Of a stretch of 54,907 nucleotides of DNA, positions 8,345 to 16,428 are shown one piece after another. The notes under the pieces were generated by a model. It was not told the DNA's origin. It saw only the letters and a program-made list of their open reading frames with translations, and did not search any database. The stretch is from an uncultured Lachnospiraceae bacterium (GTDB lineage: Bacteria > Bacillota > Clostridia > Lachnospirales > Lachnospiraceae). Both the position numbers and the translations under genes were made by a program. The stretch covers positions 1 to 54,907 of the forward strand of contig CAJTOW010000014.1 of NCBI GenBank assembly GCA_910577655.1. Direction: 5' to 3'. The stretch's first letter is position 1, and each line of letters opens with the position of its first letter.

Positions 8345-10072
8345 ATGTCTGATACAAAAACCCCAGAGACCAGAATTATTAATGGCTCCGAGATTGTTGT
8401 AGAATGTTTGAAGGAACAAGGGGTGAAGACCGTTTTCGGCTATCCGGGCGGAGCGATCCTGAATATCTATGATGCCCTTTATAAGCATCAGGATGAGATC
8501 ACCCATGTCCTGACCTCCCATGAGCAGGGAGCCGCCCACGCGGCGGACGGCTATGCCAGAGCCACCGGGAAGGTGGGAGTATGTCTGGCCACCTCCGGCC
8601 CGGGAGCTACCAACCTGGTGACCGGGATTGCCACTGCTTATATGGATTCTATTCCGGTGGTGGCGATTACCTGCAATGTGGGTGTAAGCCTCCTTGGCAA
8701 GGACAGCTTCCAGGAGATCGATATACTGGGTGTGACCATGCCCATCACCAAATACAATTTCATCGTAAAGGATGTGACGAAGCTGGCGGAAGTTATCCGG
8801 CGGGCCTTCACCATTGCCCAGAGCGGAAGGCCAGGGCCGGTGCTGATTGATATTACCAAGGATGTGACCGCGGCAGACTGTGAGTATACGCCCATGGAGC
8901 CGGAGACCGTGCAACTCCAGAAGGGAACCATCCTGGAGGAGGACATGGAGACAGCCCTGGAGCTGATCCGCAAATCTTCCAAGCCTTTTATCTTCGTAGG
9001 TGGCGGAGCGGTTCTGGCAAATGCGTCAGAGGAGCTGCGCACCCTGGCTCACCGGATCCAGGCTCCGGTGGCTGATTCCCTTATGGGAAAGGGAGCCTTC
9101 GACGGCACCGACGAACTTTACACTGGTATGGTGGGAATGCATGGAACCAAGGCATCCAACTTCGGCATCAGCGAATGTGATCTGCTGATTGTGGCAGGCG
9201 CCCGGTTCAGCGACCGTGTCACCGGCAATGCCCAGAAGTTCGCAAAGAATGCCAGGATTCTCCAGATTGATGTGGACGCGGCGGAGATCAACAAGAATAT
9301 CCGCACAGATGCCAGTATCATCGGAGATCTGAAAGTGGTCTTGCGCAAACTCAACGCCCACCTGGATCCTATGAACCATGATGAGTGGATCGCCCACATA
9401 GAGCGGCTCAAGGAGATGTATCCCCTCCGGTATGACAAGAGTGTGCTGACCGGCCCGGGGATCGTGGAGGCTGTCTATACAATGACGGAAGGGGATGCCC
9501 TGGTCTGCACGGAAGTGGGACAGCATCAGATGTGGGCAGCCCAGTACTATAAGTACAGTAAACCCAGGACGCTTCTCACTTCCGGAGGCTTAGGCACCAT
9601 GGGCTATGGCCTGGGCGCCGCCCTGGGAGCCAAACTGGGATGCCGCGATATGGGACAGCCGGATAAAGTTGTCATTAACATCGCCGGAGACGGATGCTTC
9701 CGTATGAATATGAATGAGATCGCCACGGCTACCCGGTACAATATCCCGGTGATCCAGGTGATCATCAATAACCATGTGCTGGGAATGGTGCGCCAGTGGC
9801 AGACACTGTTCTACGGAAAGCGTTATTCCCATACAGTGTTAAATGACTCTGTTGATTTTGTGAAGCTGGCAGAGGCCATGGGTGCCAAAGCATACCGGGT
9901 TACCAGGCTTGATGAATTTAAGGAAGCCTTCAGGGAAGCCCTGGAGCTTTGCGCTCCGGTAGTGATAGACTGCCAGATCAACTGTGATGACAAAGTATTC
10001 CCGATGGTATCTCCGGGAGCTCCGATCCAGGATGCGTTTGATGATACCGATCTTAAGATAGAGGTAAAATAG
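8345..10072 (+). CDS. ilvB: Acetolactate synthase, large (catalytic) subunit
   Basis: A 575-residue thiamine-diphosphate enzyme that condenses pyruvate with pyruvate or 2-oxobutyrate, the first common step of valine, leucine and isoleucine synthesis. The three expected domains are present: the N-terminal domain with the catalytic Glu in TSHEQGAAH (about residue 60), the central FAD-binding domain, and the C-terminal ThDP motif GDGCFRMNMNEIATA. The ATG at 8345 follows AAAGGGAG. No ilvN regulatory subunit follows; serC is next after 185 bases, so the regulatory partner must be elsewhere or absent. Confidence 0.95.
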   Translation: MSDTKTPETRIINGSEIVVECLKEQGVKTVFGYPGGAILNIYDALYKHQDEITHVLTSHEQGAAHAADGYARATGKVGVCLATSGPGATNLVTGIATAYMDSIPVVAITCNVGVSLLGKDSFQEIDILGVTMPITKYNFIVKDVTKLAEVIRRAFTIAQSGRPGPVLIDITKDVTAADCEYTPMEPETVQLQKGTILEEDMETALELIRKSSKPFIFVGGGAVLANASEELRTLAHRIQAPVADSLMGKGAFDGTDELYTGMVGMHGTKASNFGISECDLLIVAGARFSDRVTGNAQKFAKNARILQIDVDAAEINKNIRTDASIIGDLKVVLRKLNAHLDPMNHDEWIAHIERLKEMYPLRYDKSVLTGPGIVEAVYTMTEGDALVCTEVGQHQMWAAQYYKYSKPRTLLTSGGLGTMGYGLGAALGAKLGCRDMGQPDKVVINIAGDGCFRMNMNEIATATRYNIPVIQVIINNHVLGMVRQWQTLFYGKRYSHTVLNDSVDFVKLAEAMGAKAYRVTRLDEFKEAFREALELCAPVVIDCQINCDDKVFPMVSPGAPIQDAFDDTDLKIEVK

Positions 10073-10073
10073 C

Positions 10074-10104
10074 GTAACAGTTCAGATACCCTTTGAACGG
10101 TTAC
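10074..10104. repeat. Interspersed palindrome, family A
   Basis: GTAACAGTTCA, a 9-base loop GATACCCTT, then TGAACGGTTAC, two bases after the ilvB stop codon. The arms pair with one mismatch. The position suggests it serves as the 3' hairpin of the ilvB message, although no T-run follows. Confidence 0.8.
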
Positions 10105-10257
10105 AAAATAGCAGTAATGGTCTCCCGGAACTCTTTGGATAGATCCCGAAGAATCCCGGGAGGCCGCATATAGCCGGATACAGATATGTCTCCGGCGTGC
10201 TTCCGTCCAGCACTGCCGGTCTGGAAGCGCCCATCAAAAATTTAGGAGGAAAAAACA

Positions 10258-11343
10258 ATGGGAAGAGTGTACAACTTTTCGGCAGGTCCGGCCGTACTTC
10301 CGGAGGAAGTGCTGCGTGAGGCTGCAGAGGAAATGCTGGATTACAAAGGAACCGGTATGTCTGTTATGGAGATGAGCCACCGTTCTAAGGCATTTGAAAC
10401 CATCATCCAGGAAGCAGAGGCAGATCTCAGGGAGCTGATGAATATTCCGGACAATTACAAGGTTCTGTTTTTGCAGGGCGGAGCCCATCTGCAGTTCTCC
10501 ATGATCCCCCAGAATCTTATGAAGAACAAGGTGGCTGACTACATTATCACCGGCCAGTGGGCCAAGAAGGCATTTAAGGAAGCCCAGAAATACGGCAAGG
10601 CTGTGGCCGTGGCCTCCAGCGAAGACAAGACCTTCAGCTATATCCCGGACTGCTCCGATCTGCCCATTGACGAGGATGCAGACTATGTATATATCTGTGA
10701 GAACAACACCATCTATGGAACCAGGTATAAGAAGCTGCCTGATACCAAGGGCAAGATCCTGGTATCTGATGTATCCTCCTGCTTCTTGTCCGAGCCGGTG
10801 GATGTAAGCAAATACGGCATCATTTACGGCGGCGTCCAGAAGAATATCGGTCCGGCCGGCGTGGTGATCGTGATCATCCGTGAGGATCTGATCACAGAGG
10901 ATGTCCTCCCGGGAACTCCCACCATGTGCCAGTACAAGATCCATGCGGATGCCAAGTCCCTCTACAATACACCGCCGGCATACGGGATCTATATCTGCGG
11001 CAAGGTCTTCAAGTGGCTGAAGAAGCGCGGTGGTCTGGCAGCCATGAAGGAGTACAACGAGAAGAAGGCAAAGATCCTTTACGATTTCCTGGATCAGAGC
11101 AAATTGTTCAAGGGAACCGTGGCCAAGGAAGACCGCTCCATCATGAATGTTCCCTTTGTCACCGGCGACGCAGACCTGGATGCGGCATTTATTAAGGAAG
11201 CAACGGCAGCAGGCTTTGTGAACCTGAAAGGACACCGGACCGTAGGCGGTATGCGCGCCAGCATCTACAATGCTATGCCCATGGAAGGTGTAGAGAAGCT
11301 GGTAGAGTTTATGAAAAAATTTGAGGAGGCACATCAGGCATGA
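10258..11343 (+). CDS. serC: Phosphoserine aminotransferase
   Basis: A 361-residue PLP enzyme converting 3-phosphohydroxypyruvate and glutamate to phosphoserine. The N-terminus VYNFSAGPAVLPEEVL is diagnostic, and the PLP lysine lies in GGVQKNIGPAGV (about residues 190-201). The ATG at 10258 follows AGGAGG. The stop overlaps the serA start by four bases (ATGA), so the two are coupled. The 153 bases between the palindrome at 10074 and the start contain short GC hairpins (for example near 10173-10195) but no clear promoter. Confidence 0.97.
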   Translation: MGRVYNFSAGPAVLPEEVLREAAEEMLDYKGTGMSVMEMSHRSKAFETIIQEAEADLRELMNIPDNYKVLFLQGGAHLQFSMIPQNLMKNKVADYIITGQWAKKAFKEAQKYGKAVAVASSEDKTFSYIPDCSDLPIDEDADYVYICENNTIYGTRYKKLPDTKGKILVSDVSSCFLSEPVDVSKYGIIYGGVQKNIGPAGVVIVIIREDLITEDVLPGTPTMCQYKIHADAKSLYNTPPAYGIYICGKVFKWLKKRGGLAAMKEYNEKKAKILYDFLDQSKLFKGTVAKEDRSIMNVPFVTGDADLDAAFIKEATAAGFVNLKGHRTVGGMRASIYNAMPMEGVEKLVEFMKKFEEAHQA

Positions 11344-12503
11344 GAAAGATCCATTGCATCAATGCCATTTCCAAATATGGCACAGATTTCCTGACTGAGG
11401 AGTATGAACTGACAGACAGCCTGGAGGGTGCCCAGGGCGTCCTGGTAAGAAGCGCATCTCTTCATGAGACTGAGTTTCCGGACAGTCTGCTGGCCATCGC
11501 CCGCGCCGGAGCCGGGGTCAACAATATTCCCCTGGAAAAATGTGCCCAGGACGGCATCGTGGTCTTCAACACGCCGGGAGCCAATGCCAACGGTGTGAAG
11601 GAGCTGGTACTGGCCGGAATGCTCTTAGCCGCCCGTGACGTGGTAGGCGGCATTGACTGGTGCCGGGAGAACAAGGAGAACGCCAACATTTCCAAGGATA
11701 TGGAGAAGGCCAAGAAGGCATTTGCCGGCGGCGAGATCCGCGGCAAGAAGCTGGGGGTCATCGGTCTGGGCGCCATCGGCGCCGAGGTGGCCAATGCTGC
11801 CGCAGGTTTAGGCATGGAGGTCTATGGTTATGATCCCTATATCTCGGTCAATGCGGCCTGGATGCTGTCCCGTGATGTAAAGCACATCACCAGCGCGGAC
11901 CGGATCTACCAGGAGTGTGACTATATCACTGTCCATGTACCGCTGATGGATGCCACCAGGGGCATGATCAATAAGGAAACACTGGACCAGATGAAGGACG
12001 GGGTGGTGATCCTCAACTTTGCCCGGGATCTTCTGGTCAATGACGATGATATGGCAGAGGCCCTTGGTTCAGGCAAGGTCCGCAAGTATGTGACGGATTT
12101 CCCCAATCCCAGGACAGCCAATATGCAGGGCGTTATCGCCATTCCCCATCTGGGCGCATCTACAGAGGAGTCCGAGGACAACTGTGCCAAGATGGCGGTC
12201 AAGGAGATCATGGATTACCTGGAGAACGGCAATATCCGCAACTCTGTCAACTATCCTTCCTGCGATATGGGCGTCTGCAAGGCGGTCAGCCGTGTAGCAG
12301 TTATGCATTTGAATATCCCCAACATGATCGGTCAGGTCACCGGTATGCTGGCATCCGGCGGTATCAATATCTCGGATATGACCAACAAGAGCCGGGAGAA
12401 GTTCGCGTATACCCTTCTGGATCTGGAGAATGTGCCGGATGCCGCGACTATTGAAAAGCTGCGGAGCATCAAGGGCGTGCTGCGGGTGCGGGTAGTGAAG
12501 TAA
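11340..12503 (+). CDS. serA: D-3-phosphoglycerate dehydrogenase, short form with ACT domain
   Basis: A 387-residue NAD-dependent enzyme that opens serine synthesis by oxidising 3-phosphoglycerate. The order is a substrate-binding half, the Rossmann motif GVIGLGAIGAEVA (about 139-151), the catalytic region VILNFARDLLV (Arg present; the usual ARG reads ARD) and IPHLGASTEESEDN with the catalytic His. The last 70 residues form an ACT domain (NMIGQVTGMLASGGINISDM) that in relatives binds serine for feedback control. It overlaps serC by four bases and is followed after 13 bases by the DUF1015 gene. Confidence 0.95.
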   Translation: MRKIHCINAISKYGTDFLTEEYELTDSLEGAQGVLVRSASLHETEFPDSLLAIARAGAGVNNIPLEKCAQDGIVVFNTPGANANGVKELVLAGMLLAARDVVGGIDWCRENKENANISKDMEKAKKAFAGGEIRGKKLGVIGLGAIGAEVANAAAGLGMEVYGYDPYISVNAAWMLSRDVKHITSADRIYQECDYITVHVPLMDATRGMINKETLDQMKDGVVILNFARDLLVNDDDMAEALGSGKVRKYVTDFPNPRTANMQGVIAIPHLGASTEESEDNCAKMAVKEIMDYLENGNIRNSVNYPSCDMGVCKAVSRVAVMHLNIPNMIGQVTGMLASGGINISDMTNKSREKFAYTLLDLENVPDAATIEKLRSIKGVLRVRVVK

Positions 12504-12516
12504 AGGAGAAATCGCT

Positions 12517-13755
12517 ATGGCGGAAATGAAACCATTCCGGTGTATCCGTCCCAGTGAGGAAGTGGCGTCTAAAGTGGCGGCACTTCCTTACGACGTTTAT
12601 AACCGGCAGGAAGCAAAGGCAGTAGTAGAGAAGAATCCCATGTCCTTTCTGGCTATCGACCGGGCTGAGACCCAGTTTGGGGATGACATGGACCTCCATG
12701 ATCCGGCTGTGTATGCCAAGGCCAGAGAGATGCTGGAGCAGTGGCTGGAGCGGGGAACCTTTGTGGAAGATACTGCGGAATGCTATTATATCTATGAGCT
12801 GACTATGGATGGGAGAAGCCAGACCGGGATCGTGGGCTGTGCTTCCATTGATGATTATGTAAATGGTGTGATCAAGAAGCATGAGAATACCCGGGAGGAC
12901 AAGGAGCAGGACAGGATCTGCCATGTGGATATCACCAATGCCCATACCGGTCCTATCTTTCTGGCATACCGCTCGGATGGGGAGCTGAACCGGCTGGTGG
13001 AGAAAGCATGCCGGCAGGAGTGTCTCTATGATTTTACCGCGGAGGACGGTGTCCGTCACAGAGTGTGGCGGGTGGCTGACGAAGCGGCACTGGCGGGAAT
13101 CAGGGAGTGCTTTGGCCGGATTCCCAATCTGTATATTGCAGACGGACATCATAGGGCAGCTTCCGCTGTGAAGGTGGGATTAAAACGCAGGAAGGAAAAT
13201 CCGGGGTATACGGGAACGGAGGAGTTCAACTACTTCCTGTCTGTGGTATTCCCCGACGACCAGCTGATGATCATGCCTTATAATCGTGTGGTGAAGGATT
13301 TGAACGGGCTGGATCAGGAGGCATTTTTTAAGAAGATTTCGGAAAGCTTCACTGTGGAGAAGCGGGAGCAGAGCTGCCAGCCGGAGGTACCCCATCATGT
13401 GGGTATGTACCTGGACGGAACCTGGTATGAGGTGACGGCCAAAGAGGAGATCTGCCCCAGTGATCCGGTGAAGGGTCTGGATGTGTCCATCCTGCAGGAT
13501 GCCCTTCTGGCCCCGGTTCTGGGGATCCAGGATCCCCGCACAGATGCACGGATCCAGTTTGTAGGCGGAATCCGGGGACTCGGAGAACTGGAGCGGCTGG
13601 TGGACGGCGGGGAGGGGGCAGTGGCCTTTTCCATGTACCCGACCTCTATTCGGGAGCTGTTTGCGGTGGCAGATGCGGGACTTTTAATGCCGCCCAAGTC
13701 CACCTGGTTTGAGCCGAAGCTGCGCAGCGGAGTGTTTATTCATAGGCTGGGATAG
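12517..13755 (+). CDS. DUF1015 protein, ParB-like motif, in the serine operon
   Basis: A 412-residue cytoplasmic protein of the DUF1015 family, with no proven function that I know of. Conserved blocks are MKPFRCIRP and AALPYDVYN at the N-terminus, KHENTREDKEQDR (about 126-138) and NLYIADGHHRAASA (about 205-218). The DGHHR-xx-A box resembles the GxHR or GERR box of ParB, sulfiredoxin and SerK/SbnI free-serine kinases, so a nucleotide-dependent phospho-transfer or hydrolysis role is plausible. AAAGGAG precedes ATG 12517, 13 bases after serA. The operon lacks serB, the phosphoserine phosphatase, which makes DUF1015 a candidate for that step or a related one; that is inference. Confidence 0.88.
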   Translation: MAEMKPFRCIRPSEEVASKVAALPYDVYNRQEAKAVVEKNPMSFLAIDRAETQFGDDMDLHDPAVYAKAREMLEQWLERGTFVEDTAECYYIYELTMDGRSQTGIVGCASIDDYVNGVIKKHENTREDKEQDRICHVDITNAHTGPIFLAYRSDGELNRLVEKACRQECLYDFTAEDGVRHRVWRVADEAALAGIRECFGRIPNLYIADGHHRAASAVKVGLKRRKENPGYTGTEEFNYFLSVVFPDDQLMIMPYNRVVKDLNGLDQEAFFKKISESFTVEKREQSCQPEVPHHVGMYLDGTWYEVTAKEEICPSDPVKGLDVSILQDALLAPVLGIQDPRTDARIQFVGGIRGLGELERLVDGGEGAVAFSMYPTSIRELFAVADAGLLMPPKSTWFEPKLRSGVFIHRLG

Positions 13756-13770
13756 GATTTTTGTTTTGGA

Positions 13771-13818
13771 GATGCTGCAAAATGGATGATGATTCATCTG
13801 TTTTGCGGCATCTTTTTT
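13771..13818 (+). terminator. Rho-independent terminator after the serine operon
   Basis: GATGCTGCAAAA pairs with TTTTGCGGCATC (one G-U pair) and is followed by TTTTTT. It ends the serC-serA-DUF1015 transcript. Confidence 0.85.
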
Positions 13819-14033
13819 CAGGAAAAATGTACCTGGACTAAATATCTTGTTTTTCAATCTATTTACCCCAATATCACAAAATTCCGGAAAATAATGATAT
13901 GTGGGCAAAAGGTTTTACAGAATGGGTGAATGTCAAAAAGCCCTTGCAGGCTGTCAAAATATTCGGCCCTGGCAGTCTGATTACTGGCTGGATGGAGCAA
14001 TAGTCTATCATAGTAATATGGATCAGAAGAAAT

Positions 14034-14099
14034 GTTACTGTTCAAGGAGTGGTGGTTCCAGAGCGAACCTCTCGAAACATCACCCCCACGAACGGTAAC
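14034..14099. repeat. Interspersed palindrome, family B-type long arms
   Basis: GTTACTGTTC at the left and GAACGGTAAC at the right (one mismatch) enclose smaller hairpins such as GGTTC/GAACC. It lies between the serine-operon terminator and the convergent protease gene, a likely place for a bidirectional stop. The rest of the 13819-14122 gap shows nothing else; overlapping minus-strand frames look spurious. Confidence 0.6.
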
Positions 14100-14122
14100 A
14101 AAAATTCTGTTACAGACCTTCC

Positions 14123-15007
14123 TTACATCAACAGCTTCCTGATATCCAGCAGCCCCCATCCCTGCTGGTTCTGGGGCAGATTCAGGCTGGTGGAATTTTC
14201 TCTTAGGAACAGCTTTACATCCCGGTTGGTCATGGCAGGATATTTCTCCAGGAGCAGCGCAATGGCGCCGGAGACCAGAGGGGTAGACATGGAGGTGCCG
14301 CTTTTGGCGGTGTATCCGCCGGTGCGGCTGGAGCAGCTGGTGATGGATGCACCTGGAGCTACCAGGTCTGGTTTGCAGATGCTGGAGCTGGTGGGGCCGC
14401 GTCCGGAGTAGTGGATCATGCGGTTTCCCATGACATTGACTTCCTTATAGTCATCGGAGCAGCCCACAGTGATCACCTTCCGGCTGATGCCCGGGGTGGT
14501 GATGGAACCTCTGGAAGGCCCCATGTTGCCGGCAGCTACTACAACCACCAGCCCGTCGTCCCAGGCCTCGTCGACACCCCGGACCAGGGCGGAGTTCTCA
14601 CTCATGTGTCTTCTGGAAAAGGAACCTACGGAGATATTGACAATGCGGATATTGTAATCCTCCTTGTGCTGGCGGATCCAGCGGAGACCGCACAGTACAT
14701 CAGAGGAATAGCCATTGCCCTTCCGGTCCAGAACCTTGACCGGGATCAGATTGCAGGACGGTGCCACACCGCGGAAGCAGCCATTGCTGGCCGCACCGCT
14801 GCCGCCGATGATGCCGCACACGTGGGTGCCGTGTCCATTATCATCATATGGAAGCAGCCGCTGCTGCAGAATATCACAGAATACCGGAATCCGCCCCTGC
14901 AGGTCCTCGTGGGGGGCGCACCCGGTGTCTAAGACCGCGACTCCGATGCCGCGTCCTTCATATCCGAAACAATCGGTCCCATTGATCTGGATGATTGCCT
15001 GATTCAC
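14123..15007 (-). CDS. S8 subtilisin-like serine protease, intracellular type
   Basis: A 294-residue subtilase. The catalytic triad is intact: Asp27 in AVLDTGC, His59 in NGHGTHVCG and Ser in SGTSMSTPLVSG; the oxyanion Asn is in VVAAGN. There is no signal peptide and no propeptide, so it resembles intracellular subtilases (AprX/Isp-like) and would act in the cytoplasm, perhaps on damaged or regulatory proteins. The start at 15007 has AGAGGCAGG upstream. It lies 135 bases downstream of the HAD gene on the same strand and may share its transcript. The family is certain; the substrate is unknown. Confidence 0.92.
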   Translation of the reverse strand: MNQAIIQINGTDCFGYEGRGIGVAVLDTGCAPHEDLQGRIPVFCDILQQRLLPYDDNGHGTHVCGIIGGSGAASNGCFRGVAPSCNLIPVKVLDRKGNGYSSDVLCGLRWIRQHKEDYNIRIVNISVGSFSRRHMSENSALVRGVDEAWDDGLVVVVAAGNMGPSRGSITTPGISRKVITVGCSDDYKEVNVMGNRMIHYSGRGPTSSSICKPDLVAPGASITSCSSRTGGYTAKSGTSMSTPLVSGAIALLLEKYPAMTNRDVKLFLRENSTSLNLPQNQQGWGLLDIRKLLM

Positions 15008-15141
15008 ATAACATTACCTGCCTCTTTCTGGGTGGTTTACTATTAGGATATTCGCCAGAGTTTGGCCATGCCATTCCTAATTTATGACTCTTCCGGTTCG
15101 TGAGGCAGGGAAAATGGGGCGAAAGCAGACGTCAGGCCCGG

Positions 15142-15173
15142 GTTACTGTTGGCTGGGGATCAGTGAACAGTAA
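15142..15173. repeat. Short palindrome over the HAD stop codon
   Basis: TTACTGTT (15143-15150) pairs with AACAGTAA (15166-15173). These are the outer arms of family B, and they include the TAA stop of the HAD gene, so the repeat supplies the end of that protein. Confidence 0.45.
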
Positions 15174-15997
15174 TTGTGAAAGTACCACTCCAGAAACTTC
15201 CCGGCCCCATCCTCCTCATTGGTACCTGCTACATAGTCCGCTGCTGCCTTCACGTCTTCCTCCGCATTGCCCATGGCCACGGAGACGCCGGTTGCCTGCA
15301 GCAGGGTTAAGTCATTCTGGTTATCCCCGATGGCCAGGACCTGGGACATAGAGAGATCCAGCATCCGGCAGAGCCAGGCGATGGCATGGCCCTTGGAGGC
15401 CAGAGAAGAATTCAACTCGATATTGCAGGGGCCGGTGCGCATCATGGTGATGGAAGGGCAGGGACTGCCCATGGCCAGAAGTGTCTGCTGGGCCTCTTCA
15501 TCCAGGGTGAAAGCTCCGATCTTCAGAATATCGATCTCCGGATGGGTTTTCAGATGCTCCAGAAGATCCGGCACGCTGTTCTCGGAGAAATGAATATAAG
15601 GAAACCTTTCACGCAGCTCAGGGTTCTTTGCAATAGAAGGCCGGATGGCCCCCTGGTCCGTATGGACATATACATAGACACGGTATCCCATCAGCCACTC
15701 CAGGGTATGGAGTGCATCCTTTCTGGGAATACCGGTAGTATGGAGGATGGAACCGTCGTCTGTCCGGCAGATCATGGCGCCATTGGCGCAGGCCGCGAAG
15801 GAAATTCCCCGCACCTTCAGGATATTTTCCCGCATGCCGGTCAGGATCCGTCCGCTGGCAGGCACCAGGATCAGGCCCTGGTCTGAGAGCTGCTGCAGCA
15901 CCTGTAGTGTGTAATCACTGATCTGTTTGTCTTCATGTAACAGTGTTCCGTCCAGGTCCAGGGCGACCAGGCGGATCTTGTTAGCTATGTTTGTCAT
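15143..15997 (-). CDS. Cof-type HAD-superfamily phosphatase
   Basis: A 284-residue cytoplasmic sugar-phosphate or nucleotide phosphatase of the Cof subfamily (HAD IIB). Motif I, VALDLDGTLL, lies near residues 11-20 with the nucleophile Asp; motif II is in VPASGR; the Lys of motif III is near SKGHAIAWL; motif IV is AIGDNQNDLTLL. The start at 15997 is set by AAGGAGTG; longer frames lack a ribosome site. The substrate cannot be assigned: Cof proteins act broadly on FMN, sugar phosphates and pyridoxal phosphate. The last codons lie within a palindromic repeat. Confidence 0.93.
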   Translation of the reverse strand: MTNIANKIRLVALDLDGTLLHEDKQISDYTLQVLQQLSDQGLILVPASGRILTGMRENILKVRGISFAACANGAMICRTDDGSILHTTGIPRKDALHTLEWLMGYRVYVYVHTDQGAIRPSIAKNPELRERFPYIHFSENSVPDLLEHLKTHPEIDILKIGAFTLDEEAQQTLLAMGSPCPSITMMRTGPCNIELNSSLASKGHAIAWLCRMLDLSMSQVLAIGDNQNDLTLLQATGVSVAMGNAEEDVKAAADYVAGTNEEDGAGKFLEWYFHNYCSLIPSQQ

Positions 15998-16026
15998 GGG
16001 AATGCACTCCTTATTATATTTATGTA

Positions 16027-16248
16027 GATTATGCCATGTCCTTCGGACATGCCACCTCCGGTGGATGCACACGGTTCGCCTCCTCCCTTTGGTCGGACGC
16101 GAACCGGCGCGGACATAATCTCTGCCGGGATTATACCATGTCCACTAACCTCATGCTGCGCCTCTGGCTTGCATTCGCTAAGTGGCCAGGTATATATTCA
16201 CACTAAGCTCGAAAATACCTCGCTAAGTGTTCATATTATACCATATCC
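16027..16248. repeat. Nested hairpins with a 14-bp motif repeated every ~103 bases
   Basis: ATTATGCCATGTCC (16028), ATTATACCATGTCC (16130) and ATTATACCATATCC (16235) recur at 102 and 105 bases. The first interval folds: CATGTCC/GGACATG (16035-16051), CCACC/GGTGG (16053-16065), CGGTTCGC/GCGAACCG (16072-16106), all enclosed by GATTATG and CATAATC (16027 and 16114). GCTAAGTG also occurs twice near 16177 and 16222. The block lies between the divergent HAD and LevR-like genes and is not coding. Confidence 0.65.
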
Positions 16249-16428
16249 CTCTGTTCAATAGTGTCAATTCCAGTGTCGAGCAGAGGCATATTTGCCATAA
16301 ATAACGTATGTTTATTGCTGAAATCTTTTTATAAGTGGCGAATTGCACAAATTTCTATTTTCAAATTCCCGAAATTCAATATAATAATAGACGTATCAGG
16401 AAAATTCATTCAGACGGGGAGATGGAAT

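Noticed and set aside
13863..14159. 98-codon minus-strand frame after the protease gene
   Set aside because: It overlaps the start of a palindromic repeat and the end of the protease gene, has no ribosome site and no recognisable domain.
16335..16348. TGGCGAATTGCAC resembling a sigma-54 promoter before the LevR-like gene
   Set aside because: The GG to GC spacing is 6 bases instead of 10, so it cannot serve as a -24/-12 promoter.
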